A stretch of DNA of 34,703 nucleotides from Alphaproteobacteria bacterium. GTDB lineage: Bacteria; Pseudomonadota; Alphaproteobacteria; Micropepsales; Micropepsaceae. The stretch is from NCBI GenBank assembly GCA_025350465.1, contig JANXXU010000035.1, positions 1-34,703 on the forward strand. The letters are read 5' to 3'. Made by a program: the position numbers and the translations under genes. The notes under the pieces were generated by a model. It did not search any database, was not told the DNA's origin, and worked only from the letters and a program-made list of their open reading frames with translations. Below, piece after piece: positions 9,219 to 17,453 of the stretch; positions within the stretch are counted from its first letter, which is position 1, and each line of letters opens with the position of its first letter.

Positions 9219-10421
9219 ATGGCCACCGGTATCAAAGACAAAGTCGCGATCTTAGGCATGGGTTGTTCCAAGTTCGGCGAGCGCTGGGACATGGGCGCTG
9301 AGGAACTCATGGTCGAGGCCTATCTCGAAGCGGCGAAAGACGCCGGCGTCGAGACGAGCCAGATCCAAGCGGCGTGGCTCTCCACACACATCGACGAGCA
9401 ATCGGTGGGAAAGGGCGGGACACCGCTCTCGGTGGCGTTGCGCCTGCCGAACATCGCGGTGACTCGGGTCGAGAATTTTTGCGCCAGCGGCTCGGAAGCG
9501 TTTCGCGGTGCGGTCTATGCCGTTGCGGCGGGCGCCTGCGACATCGCGCTCGCGCTTGGCGTGGAGAAGTTGAAGGACACCGGCTACGGCGGTTTGCCGA
9601 CCGGCCAACCTGGAACGCTGCTGCCGCAATGGGGAGCGAACGGCTCGGCGCCCGGCAATTTCGCGCAGCTTGCCTCCGCCTACCGTGCCAAGCACGGCGT
9701 GTCGAAGCAGGACCTGAAGCGCGCCATCGCCCACGTCTCGGTCAAGAGCCATGAGAACGGCGCGAAGAATCCAAAGGCCCATCTGCAAAAGCCGATCACC
9801 GAAGAGATGGCATTGAATGCGCCGATGATTGCCGAGCCCCTCGGCCTCTTCGACTGCTGTGGCGTGTCGGACGGTGCCGCCGCCGCGATCGTGACGACGC
9901 CGGAGATCGCACGCGCGATGGGCAAGAAGGACATTATCACCGTCAAGGCGCTGCAGCTCGCCCTGTCGAACGGTCTGGAAAGCATGCACAACAGCTGGGA
10001 CGGCAGCTACTTCCACACCGCGCGCATCGCCTCCAAGCGCGCCTATGACGAAGCCGGCATCAAGAAACCGCGCGACGAAATCTCGATGATGGAAGTGCAC
10101 GATTGCTTTTCGATCACCGAGCTCGTGACAATGGAAGACCTGTTCATCAGCGACGAAGGCCGCGCGGTGCACGACGTCATGGACGGTTTCTACGACGCCG
10201 GCGGCAAGGTGCCCTGCCAGATCGACGGTGGTTTGAAATGCTTCGGCCATCCGATCGGCGCGAGCGGCCTGCGCATGCTCTACGAAATGTACCTGCAGCT
10301 TCAGGGCCGCGCCGGTGCTCGCCAATTGAAGAATCCGAAGATTGGTATGACGCACAACCTTGGCGGCGCGCCGTCGATGAACGTGTGCTCGGTCGCAATC
10401 ATCGGTGCACAAGGCGCCTGA
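9219..10421 (+). CDS. Thiolase family acyl-CoA acetyltransferase (SCP2-thiolase-like)
   Basis: This 400-residue thiolase joins or cleaves acyl-CoA chains by Claisen chemistry. The acyl-accepting nucleophile is C88 in VENFCASGSEA. H294 (EVHDCFSITEL) and H344 (KCFGHPIGASG) fill the two catalytic histidine positions, so it looks active. The sequence is closer to the SCP2/lipid-transfer thiolase branch than to PhaA/FadA, which usually pairs with DUF35 proteins. The ATG at 9219 is chosen over the preceding GTG (9216) because TTAGGAGA lies 6 nt upstream. It forms an operon with the HMGCS-like/DUF35 gene and ends at a strong terminator. The substrate (sterol, branched or fatty acyl-CoA) cannot be read from sequence. 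Confidence 0.9.
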   Translation: MATGIKDKVAILGMGCSKFGERWDMGAEELMVEAYLEAAKDAGVETSQIQAAWLSTHIDEQSVGKGGTPLSVALRLPNIAVTRVENFCASGSEAFRGAVYAVAAGACDIALALGVEKLKDTGYGGLPTGQPGTLLPQWGANGSAPGNFAQLASAYRAKHGVSKQDLKRAIAHVSVKSHENGAKNPKAHLQKPITEEMALNAPMIAEPLGLFDCCGVSDGAAAAIVTTPEIARAMGKKDIITVKALQLALSNGLESMHNSWDGSYFHTARIASKRAYDEAGIKKPRDEISMMEVHDCFSITELVTMEDLFISDEGRAVHDVMDGFYDAGGKVPCQIDGGLKCFGHPIGASGLRMLYEMYLQLQGRAGARQLKNPKIGMTHNLGGAPSMNVCSVAIIGAQGA

Positions 10422-10438
10422 GCGAGCGCCGCGCCGAA

Positions 10439-10473
10439 GCAAGAAAGGGCGGGCTCAACCGCCCTTTTCTTGC
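10439..10473. terminator. Bidirectional rho-independent terminator
   Basis: GCAAGAAAGGGCGG and CCGCCCTTTTCTTGC pair with a single bulged T around the loop GCTCAA. The + strand ends in CCTTTTCTT and the - strand in CCCTTTCTTGC, so it can serve both the thiolase and the convergent DUF3089 gene. Confidence 0.85.
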
Positions 10474-10480
10474 TCACACG

Positions 10481-11605
10481 CTATTTGTCGCCCGGATCGA
10501 GGTCGCCTGAATTTGGCGGGACCGGTAAGCTCGCCTGCGCGAGATAGGACTCGATGCGCTGTTGTACGTTGGCGCGAATGTCGGCGAAGAACGGGTTGAT
10601 CTTCGAGGGAAACAAATCCTGATAGCGCGGGCCTGTCCAGAAGAAGACCGGGTCGGAATCGATGTCGGTGAACAAGAGTCCGTTCCAACAATCGGCGCCT
10701 GTCGCGCTGTAAATGATATTTACGCCGGCTGGGCTGCCGAGCGACAGTTCCGCCGCACCTCGGTTCATGTCGGGTCCACCCGCACGGCCGGAGATCGTCC
10801 AGGTGAGCGGATTGACACAGGCAAGGGCACGCCCTCGCGTCACGTCGAAGCCACCGCCAGGCCGCCACACAAGCGCGTTTTGCGTCGCCATGTCGCCGCG
10901 ACCGCCTTGTTTGCTCGAATGCCAGGCGACGATGCAGCCGGTCAGATCGGGCGCGGCGCACAGGGGCACACCTGGCGCCATCGCGCCGATCGTATCCACC
11001 GGCAAAGCGGCTTCGATTAGATAGGCTGCGACGAGCCGTTTTTTGGCCCCCTTCGGCATCTCGGCCAGAAGCCTCAGACCATAGAGCGCGCCTTGCCCGT
11101 AGCCGGCGATGATGAACGGCCGCCCGTCGTTCCGCGTGCTGAGAAAATTGTCGAAGGCCGCGCCGACGTCGCGGTATGCGAGTTCGCGCGCCTTGCGCCC
11201 GTCCTCGCCGGCCGACATGAAGGTGTAGGGCGCCGCCTGTCGATAGCGCGGAATGAACAGATTGGCCGATGTCGCAAACGGCGCCGCATAGAGCGGGGCG
11301 ACGATCGTTTTGATGCGCTCGTCGACCACTGCCGCGTCGATCGGCGCGTTCCAATGCTCGCCGGAGAAATAGAGCGTCGGATTGATGAAGAAAACATCGG
11401 CTTTCTTCAGCGCTCCTTGCGGCAGGACGGCCCACGCGTCCGAGCGCGTGTATTCCGGCGCAAACGGCGCGGGCAAGAGGGCAAAGCTATCTTGCGGGTT
11501 GAGCGTATAGCGAATGAGGTTGTCGCGCGACGCGTAGGCGCCGCCGAGCGCCAGAAGCGCCAGCGCCGACAATCCACCCAAGCCCCACGCAATCCAGCGC
11601 CACAT
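10481..11605 (-). CDS. Membrane-anchored DUF3089 lipase-like protein, Ser nucleophile replaced
   Basis: The protein has 374 residues from the ATG at 11605, which has GGAGG about 11 nt upstream; a TTG at 11656 would add 17 residues. A single N-terminal hydrophobic helix (residues 5-24) would anchor it facing the periplasm. The family blocks NPTLYFSGEHWNAP (residues 75-88) and DVGAAFDNFL (147-155) place it in the DUF3089 alpha/beta-hydrolase-like family. Members usually show a GHSQG nucleophile elbow. Here residues 168-172 read GYGQG, with G170 (codon GGG) in place of serine. It may be a non-hydrolytic binding protein, or the nucleophile may lie elsewhere. It converges on the thiolase gene. Confidence 0.8.
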   Translation of the reverse strand: MWRWIAWGLGGLSALALLALGGAYASRDNLIRYTLNPQDSFALLPAPFAPEYTRSDAWAVLPQGALKKADVFFINPTLYFSGEHWNAPIDAAVVDERIKTIVAPLYAAPFATSANLFIPRYRQAAPYTFMSAGEDGRKARELAYRDVGAAFDNFLSTRNDGRPFIIAGYGQGALYGLRLLAEMPKGAKKRLVAAYLIEAALPVDTIGAMAPGVPLCAAPDLTGCIVAWHSSKQGGRGDMATQNALVWRPGGGFDVTRGRALACVNPLTWTISGRAGGPDMNRGAAELSLGSPAGVNIIYSATGADCWNGLLFTDIDSDPVFFWTGPRYQDLFPSKINPFFADIRANVQQRIESYLAQASLPVPPNSGDLDPGDK

Positions 11606-11785
11606 GGCTTCGCGCGCCTCCGATTCCGACCTCGCCGATGTTGGTATCACAGCCAACGTTGCATCAAGGCAACAACCTTTCGTTGGCGGTGCTTCCTTCC
11701 GGTGATCCTGAACGGCGGCGGGAGTCGTCTGGGCCTTAGCTTTATCGCGCGCATCGAGCGAACCGAAGGGAGAGCCTGGATCGGG

Positions 11786-12160
11786 CTAGGGCCGGCTCTG
11801 TGCGGCTTTGAAGCCGGAATACGTCGGCTGATCTATGCCAACTTTGTCCATTGTCGTGGAACGCAGGTGCCCGCCCAGGCCGGGTGTCGCGACGCCGAGA
11901 CCTCCGGCGCGAATGCGTCGGCAAAGTTCACGGTTCAGTTCGTCCAGAGAGCCTTTCATGCCCAGCAGTGCCTCGAGCCGCGCTTGTTCCTCGGCATTCG
12001 CCTGCGGACCGAACTCAAGTTCGCGCGCAACGATTCCGAGCGCATTGGCGGCCACGCGCGCGTGAAATGCAGTGTGCCCTGAGAGTTGCGGCATGGCATG
12101 CTTCTCGATGAATTCCTTGACCGCCGTCACCAGTTCAAGCGCCGAGGGTTGGTCCATCAT
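11786..12160 (-). CDS. DUF6285 domain protein
   Basis: This 124-residue soluble protein of unknown function begins MMDQPSALELVTAVKEF and contains the helical block RVAANALGIVARELEFGP seen in DUF6285 proteins. From memory, members are usually encoded beside an APH-like phosphotransferase and an acyl-CoA dehydrogenase. The ATG at 12160 is preferred to a TTG at 12196. Here the APH-like gene lies about 1.7 kb away, with an FAD oxidoreductase gene on the other strand between them. No catalytic motif is apparent. The family call is by pattern recognition and should be checked. Confidence 0.7.
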   Translation of the reverse strand: MMDQPSALELVTAVKEFIEKHAMPQLSGHTAFHARVAANALGIVARELEFGPQANAEEQARLEALLGMKGSLDELNRELCRRIRAGGLGVATPGLGGHLRSTTMDKVGIDQPTYSGFKAAQSRP

Positions 12161-12247
12161 GATTTTGCGTCCGCAGGTGGCAATGGTACCCGACAAGGCG
12201 AGCAGACTTACCAGCTCACGTCAAACCCCCGATCAACGGCCGAAGGA

Positions 12248-13840
12248 ATGAACAGCGACGTCGTCATCATCGGGGCCGGTCACAACGGCCTCGTCTGCGC
12301 CTTTTATCTCGCTGCCGCCGGCCTCAAGGTGACCGTGCTCGAGCGCAGAAACATCGTCGGGGGCGCGGCGGTAACCGAGGAGTTCCATCCCGGCTTTCGC
12401 AACTCGACGGCGAGCTACACGGTCAGTCTGCTGCAACCGAAAGTCATCCGTGACATGGACCTGCACGCGCATGGCTTGAAGATCGTCGAACGGAAGGCCG
12501 CCAATTTCCTACCCCTCAACGGCCGCGATTATCTCCTGGTCGGCGAAGGACGCACAAAAGCCGAAGTCGCCAAATTTTCGGCACGCGATTCTGACGCGCT
12601 CGACAGCTATCACCGTCGTCTCGAAGCGCTCGCCGACGTGCTGCGCGATCTGGTGCTCGTCACGCCGCCCAACGTGGTGGCCGAGGGCTGGCTTGCGGCA
12701 CTACCGGAAATGCTGAAGTCGGCAGCAATCGGCTCGAAGCTCTCCAAATTGGATATGACCTTGCGCCGCGATCTGCTCGCGATCTTCACGCGTTCGGCCG
12801 GCGAGCTTCTCGACGGCTGGTTCGAGAGCTATCCGATCAAGGCCGTCTACGGCTTCGACGCCGTTGTCGGTAACTACGCCAGTCCGTACACGCCCGGCAC
12901 CGGCTACGTGCTTCTCCATCATGTCTTCGGCGAAGTGAACGGCAAACGCGGCGCCTGGGGACACGCCATCGGCGGCATGGGCGCAATCACGCAAGCGATG
13001 GCCAAAGCCGCGCACGCCAAGGGCGTCGACATTCGCCTGGACGTCCCGGTACGCGAAGTCTTGATCGAAGACGGGCGCGCGGTGGGCGCCACAACCGAAA
13101 GCGGCGAAACGTTTCGCGCGCGTGCCGTTGTCTCGAATCTCAATCCAAAGCTTTTGTTTGAAAAGCTCGTCGACCGGGCGGCGCTGCCACAAGATTTCGT
13201 CGAGCGCATTGCCGCCTATCGCTGCGGGTCGGCGACCTTCCGCATGAATGTTGCGCTGTCGCAATTGCCACGGTTCAGTTGCCTGCCCGGCGACGGAGAT
13301 CACATGACGGCCGGCATCATCATGGCGCCGAGCCTTGCCTACATGGAGCGTGCCTACAACGACGCACGCGTCCACGGTTGGTCGAAAGAGCCGATTATTG
13401 AAATGCTGATCCCCTCGACGCTCGACGACAGCTTGGCGCCGAAAGGCGCGCACGTCGCCAGCCTCTTCTGTCAGCACGTCGCCCCGACGTTGCCGGGCGG
13501 CCGCTCATGGGACGAACATCGCGACGAAGTCGCCGATCTGATGATCGCGACGGTCGACAAATTCGCGCCGGGGTTCAAAGCATCGGTGTTAGGTCGCCAG
13601 GTCTTTAGTCCCCTCGACCTCGAGCGCACGTTCGGCCTCGTCGGCGGCGACATCATGCACGGCGCGCTCACCCTCGATCAGCTCTTCTCGGCGCGCCCGG
13701 TGCTAGGCCATGGCAATTACCGCGCGCCGGTCAAAGGCCTCTATATGTGCGGGGCGGGCACTCACCCGGGCGGCGGCGTCACCGGCGCCCCCGGGCACAA
13801 TAGCGCGCGCGAGATTCTCAGAGATTTGAAAAAGCGGTAG
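12248..13840 (+). CDS. FAD-dependent phytoene-desaturase-like oxidoreductase
   Basis: The 530-residue protein starts at the ATG at 12248, just ahead of the dinucleotide-binding fold: VVIIGAGHNG with G9, G11, G14 and E31 closing the ADP-ribose site. The next block GGAAVTEEFHPGFRNSTAS and the C-terminal GLYMCGAGTHPGGGVTGAPGHN segment are typical of the CrtI/PYROXD2-like FAD family. No carotenoid genes are nearby, so a role in carotenoid synthesis is unlikely; fatty or isoprenoid acyl oxidation is a guess. The frame is open for 162 nt further upstream, but that part overlaps the divergent DUF6285 gene. It stops 3 bp from the convergent APH-like gene. Confidence 0.88.
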   Translation: MNSDVVIIGAGHNGLVCAFYLAAAGLKVTVLERRNIVGGAAVTEEFHPGFRNSTASYTVSLLQPKVIRDMDLHAHGLKIVERKAANFLPLNGRDYLLVGEGRTKAEVAKFSARDSDALDSYHRRLEALADVLRDLVLVTPPNVVAEGWLAALPEMLKSAAIGSKLSKLDMTLRRDLLAIFTRSAGELLDGWFESYPIKAVYGFDAVVGNYASPYTPGTGYVLLHHVFGEVNGKRGAWGHAIGGMGAITQAMAKAAHAKGVDIRLDVPVREVLIEDGRAVGATTESGETFRARAVVSNLNPKLLFEKLVDRAALPQDFVERIAAYRCGSATFRMNVALSQLPRFSCLPGDGDHMTAGIIMAPSLAYMERAYNDARVHGWSKEPIIEMLIPSTLDDSLAPKGAHVASLFCQHVAPTLPGGRSWDEHRDEVADLMIATVDKFAPGFKASVLGRQVFSPLDLERTFGLVGGDIMHGALTLDQLFSARPVLGHGNYRAPVKGLYMCGAGTHPGGGVTGAPGHNSAREILRDLKKR

Positions 13841-13843
13841 CGT

Positions 13844-14839
13844 TCACGGAAACAGCAGATTGACAAGATCGATCTCGGTCTCCGACGAGCGGCGACCGAT
13901 AGCGGCGCGTTCGACCGTGCGATCGGTGGCCTTGGCGAAGGCCTGGTACATCGTCATGCACATGATGCCCCATTTGAGCGTGCCGAAGATTTCCCAGAAG
14001 CGCACACGCGCCGCGGTCATGTCTTTGCCACCGCCTTCGGCATAACCGGCGAGCAACTCGTCTACCGCGCCGAAGCCACCGACGACGTTTTGGCTTTCGC
14101 CGAAGCGCCACGAGTTGACGCAGAGCCAACCAAGATCAGCGGCGGGATCGCCGACATGGACGATCTCCCAATCCAAGACCGCGCGCACGCCATCGGGCCC
14201 GATCATCAAATTGCCGTTGCGGAAGTCGCCATGGACGAGCGTCAGGCGAGGCTCCTCGGGCAAACGCTCTTCGAGCCACTTGAAGGCGATCTCGAATACG
14301 GGATGAGGGTAGTCGTAGGAATCGTAAAGCGCTCGATATTGTTCGATCTCCGTGCGCGCGTCGGTCGGCTTGAGTTCCGGAATTTGCGCCGAGTCGATCG
14401 CGTGGATGCGCGCCAAAATGTTTCCGCATTGGCGGGCGAGCTTCGGTCGCGCCTCTGCGAATTCCGGATCGCGCAGAATCTTGCGCGCGATGGTCTCACC
14501 CTCGACGCGGCCCATCAAATAGCCGGGGCCCAATTGGTCTCGCTCTTCGAGCACGTACGGCACAGGCGGCACAGGCACGCCGGCCTTGGCTGCGAAGCGG
14601 ATGGCCTTGGCTTCGGTCTCGATCGTCGGAGCGACGCTCGATCGCTCCACGCGCTTGCCGCCCGGCGCGCGACGCAAGATGAGCGGCATTGCGCCCGCAG
14701 GTCCGTTGCCGTCGAACGACCACGTCTCCTGGCTGGCGCCGCCCGATAGGCGCCTCAGTCCGGAGATCGACGTGACACCCTTGATCGCGCGCGTGACCGC
14801 GGCCTCAAGAGCAGGTGCAAAGTCGGGCCCGTTCGTCAT
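13844..14839 (-). CDS. APH-like phosphotransferase family protein (ACAD10-type kinase domain)
   Basis: The 331-residue protein has the aminoglycoside-phosphotransferase/choline-kinase fold. The catalytic loop HGDFRNGN is at residues 203-210 (D205 and N210) and the metal-binding LDWE is at 222-225 (D223). The N-lobe glycine-rich segment LSGGASQETW is at 31-40. Proteins of this type accompany acyl-CoA dehydrogenases and resemble the kinase domain of human ACAD10/11, which phosphorylates 4-hydroxyacyl-CoA. That function is possible here, while antibiotic resistance is unlikely from the context. It starts 4 bp after the recG stop on the same strand, so it is probably cotranscribed behind recG. 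Confidence 0.88.
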   Translation of the reverse strand: MTNGPDFAPALEAAVTRAIKGVTSISGLRRLSGGASQETWSFDGNGPAGAMPLILRRAPGGKRVERSSVAPTIETEAKAIRFAAKAGVPVPPVPYVLEERDQLGPGYLMGRVEGETIARKILRDPEFAEARPKLARQCGNILARIHAIDSAQIPELKPTDARTEIEQYRALYDSYDYPHPVFEIAFKWLEERLPEEPRLTLVHGDFRNGNLMIGPDGVRAVLDWEIVHVGDPAADLGWLCVNSWRFGESQNVVGGFGAVDELLAGYAEGGGKDMTAARVRFWEIFGTLKWGIMCMTMYQAFAKATDRTVERAAIGRRSSETEIDLVNLLFP

Positions 14840-14843
14840 CGCT

Positions 14844-16928
14844 TCATCCCGACCTTAGCGTACGCACCGCTTCGTCCTGTTCAAAGAGGTAAAGCAGCAC
14901 GCGCAAGGCTTCGCCGCGCGGCGATTTGAGGTCTGGGTCACGGGCAAGGATCAATCGAGCGTCATCGCGTGCCGCCGCGATCAGCTCGCCATGCGCTGCA
15001 AGATCGGCAAGGCGAAAGAGTGGCATGCCCGACTGCCGCTCACCCAAGAGCTCGCCGGCACCGCGCAGCCGTAGGTCCTCCTCCGCGATCACAAACCCGT
15101 CCTCGGTGTGGCGCAGACAATCGAGACGGGCGCGCGCGGTCTCGCCGAGAGGGGATTGATAGAGCAATATGCAGCTTGACGGCCTCACTCCACGCCCGAC
15201 GCGCCCGCGCAGCTGATGTAATTGCGCCAAACCGAAGCGCTCGGCGTGTTCGATTACAATCACAGTGGCGTCCGGCACGTCGACGCCGACTTCAATGACC
15301 GTCGTCGCGACCAAGATCGCTGCCCGTCCGGCGCGGAAATCTTCGATGGCTGCGTCCTTCTCCGCACCCTTCATGCGCCCATGGAGAAGGCGCACGCGCG
15401 ACGGGAATTCGGCATCGAGTATGGCAAATCGTTTTTCCGCGGCCGTGACGTCGAGTTCCTCGTTTTCTTCGACAAGCGGACAGACCCAGAATACCCGTTC
15501 GTTCGCGCCGATCGCGCGTCCGACGGCATCGGTTACTTCATCCAAGCGCGCCAATGGCAAAGCGCGCGTTGCTATAGCTTTGCGCCCGGCCGGCTTCTCG
15601 GTGAGCCGTGTCATGTCCATGTCGCCGTACGCGGTAAGAGCCAGCGTGCGCGGGATCGGCGTCGCCGTCATCACCAGTATATCGGCAGGTTCGCCCGCTT
15701 TGCTCGAGAGCGCGAGGCGTTGATGCACGCCGAAACGATGCTGTTCGTCGATGACCGCAACCCCAAGATCATGAAAGAGCACATCCTCCGAAATCAATGA
15801 ATGCGTTCCCACCAAGATGTCGAGCGTCCCATCCTGCAACCGCGACAGCACGGCATCGCGATCGCGCCCACGCTCGCGACCGGTGAGAATACCGAGCGAC
15901 ACTCCCGTCGCCTCGGCCAACGCCGTCAAAGATTGGCCATGCTGGCGCACGAGCACTTCGGTGGGCGCCATCAGTGCGCCCTGGCAGCCGCATTCGACGG
16001 CCGTGAGCATCGCCAAGAAAGCGACAACGGTTTTGCCGGCACCAACATCGCCTTGCAGCAAGCGCAGCATGCGCTGCGGCGCCGCCAAATCCTGATCGAT
16101 TTCGTTCAAAGCTGCACGTTGCGAGTTGGTAAGCTCGAACGGGAGGGCGGCAATCGCTCTTGCCCGCAGCCGTCCGTCACCGTTCAGCGCGCGGCCCTTG
16201 ACACGCCGCAGCCGCGCCCGGGCCAGAACCAACGCCAGCTGGTTGGCGAGCAGCTCGTCGTACGCGAGGCGCTGGCGCTCCGGCGCATTCACGTCGAGAT
16301 CGGACGCGCTCTTCGGGGCATGCAGGTTACCAACTGCACCGTGCCAACCTTGCCAACGCCGTTTCTTCAGCCACGCTTCGTCCTGCCATTCAGGCAACAC
16401 GGGAGCCTTTGCAACGGCTTGCGCGACGGCGCGGGCCAACACACGCGCGGGAAGACGCTCGGTCGTCGGATAGACCGGCTCGATCGCCGGCGTCGTCTCG
16501 AACGCCTCTGGCGTCAACGCGCGCTCGGGATGAGCCATCTGCGGCCGATCCTGGAATTTCTCGACCCGGCCGCTGACGAAGCGGATTTGGCCAACAGGGA
16601 ACGTGCGCTGAAGATAGTCTGCGCGCGCCTTGAAGAAGACGAGATCGATGAACCCGGTCTCGTCGCTCGCGCGGATCTTGTAGGGCAAACGCGAAATGCG
16701 CGGCGGCGAGTGCTCGACGACCATCACCTTCAGTGTCACCGGCTCGCCCCCCACCACCTCGGCAAGGGAAACGCGTCTGCTCCAATCCAGAATGCCGGCC
16801 GGCAGATGCCACAACAGGTCCACCACGCGCGGCCCGGCGGCCTTCGCGATCAGCTTGGCGAAGTTCGGGCCGACGCCTTTGAGCTCGCCCACCTCGCCGA
16901 ACAACGGAAAGAGAATCTGAGGTCGCAT
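14844..16928 (-). CDS. recG: ATP-dependent DNA helicase RecG
   Basis: This 694-residue helicase remodels stalled replication forks and branch-migrates Holliday junctions. The N-terminal wedge/OB domain leads to a superfamily-2 helicase core: Walker A GDVGAGKT at residues 293-300, DEQH at 394-397, the TATPIPRT motif, and the C-terminal block QLRGRVGRG. The ATG at 16928 gives MRPQILFPLFGEVGELKGVGP, which matches the usual RecG start and length (E. coli 693). The open frame runs 46 codons further upstream without support. The APH-like gene follows 4 bp downstream. Mfd, a related DNA translocase, lies 2 kb away on the opposite strand. Confidence 0.97.
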   Translation of the reverse strand: MRPQILFPLFGEVGELKGVGPNFAKLIAKAAGPRVVDLLWHLPAGILDWSRRVSLAEVVGGEPVTLKVMVVEHSPPRISRLPYKIRASDETGFIDLVFFKARADYLQRTFPVGQIRFVSGRVEKFQDRPQMAHPERALTPEAFETTPAIEPVYPTTERLPARVLARAVAQAVAKAPVLPEWQDEAWLKKRRWQGWHGAVGNLHAPKSASDLDVNAPERQRLAYDELLANQLALVLARARLRRVKGRALNGDGRLRARAIAALPFELTNSQRAALNEIDQDLAAPQRMLRLLQGDVGAGKTVVAFLAMLTAVECGCQGALMAPTEVLVRQHGQSLTALAEATGVSLGILTGRERGRDRDAVLSRLQDGTLDILVGTHSLISEDVLFHDLGVAVIDEQHRFGVHQRLALSSKAGEPADILVMTATPIPRTLALTAYGDMDMTRLTEKPAGRKAIATRALPLARLDEVTDAVGRAIGANERVFWVCPLVEENEELDVTAAEKRFAILDAEFPSRVRLLHGRMKGAEKDAAIEDFRAGRAAILVATTVIEVGVDVPDATVIVIEHAERFGLAQLHQLRGRVGRGVRPSSCILLYQSPLGETARARLDCLRHTEDGFVIAEEDLRLRGAGELLGERQSGMPLFRLADLAAHGELIAAARDDARLILARDPDLKSPRGEALRVLLYLFEQDEAVRTLRSG

Positions 16929-17060
16929 CGTTACAAGACTAGGCCGGGGAGCGCTGTTCCAGCCAGCGTGTCCAGCCCAATCACTTGCCTCCTGACGGAT
17001 TTTCGTGGCGCATCCAGGTAAAAATCGAAGCAGATGACCCCAAATCGGAAGAGGCCGGCA

Positions 17061-17444
17061 ATGCAAACAGAAGAGGAAATTGTTGCACTCGAACGAGCAG
17101 CGCTCGTGCGATGGTGCGACGGCGATCCGTCCGGCTTTTTGGAGATCTGTGCCCCGGACGTTGTCTATTTCGATCCGTTTACCGAGCAGCGACTCGACGG
17201 GCTCGACGCTCTCACGCGTTACTACGAGGCCATTCGCGGCAAGGTGCGGGCCGAACGGTTCGAGATAATCAATCCGCTCGTTCAGTGCTGCGGCGAACTC
17301 GCGGTTCTGACATTCAACTTCGTGTCATACGGAGGCAACGAGAACGCCTTGCGCTGGAATTGCACCGAGGCCTATTGCCGGACAATCGGTCAGTGGCGCA
17401 TCGTCCAAACCCACTGGTCGTTCACCGAAGGAGGAAAACGCTAA
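17061..17444 (+). CDS. NTF2-like/SnoaL-fold small protein
   Basis: The protein has 127 residues from the ATG at 17061, which is chosen because GGAAGAGG lies 6 nt upstream; an ATG at 17034 would add 9 residues. The pattern EEEIVALERAALVRWCDGDP, then FLEICAPDVVYFDPF, then a C-terminal GQWRIVQTHWSF is that of the cone-shaped NTF2/SnoaL fold (DUF4440 or nuclear-transport-factor-2 type). Such proteins are small-molecule isomerases, cyclases or binding proteins; no catalytic Asp/His pair can be assigned with confidence. It is divergent from recG and ends 3 bp from the alpha/beta hydrolase gene. Confidence 0.75.
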   Translation: MQTEEEIVALERAALVRWCDGDPSGFLEICAPDVVYFDPFTEQRLDGLDALTRYYEAIRGKVRAERFEIINPLVQCCGELAVLTFNFVSYGGNENALRWNCTEAYCRTIGQWRIVQTHWSFTEGGKR

Positions 17445-17453
17445 GCGCTAAGC
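17440..17453. repeat. Tandem heptamer GCTAAGC x2 at a convergent gene junction
   Basis: Two exact copies of GCTAAGC abut at 17440-17446 and 17447-17453. The first supplies the TAA stop of the NTF2-like gene (17442-17444), the second the TAG stop of the opposing hydrolase gene (17448-17450 read in reverse). Confidence 0.8.

Noticed and set aside
9252-10442. A 396-residue - strand open frame opposite the thiolase
   Set aside because: The thiolase has all its catalytic residues; the antisense frame is His/Arg-rich shadow sequence.
15801-17021. A 406-residue + strand open frame opposite recG
   Set aside because: RecG motifs are complete on the - strand, and the + frame has no motif or sensible start.
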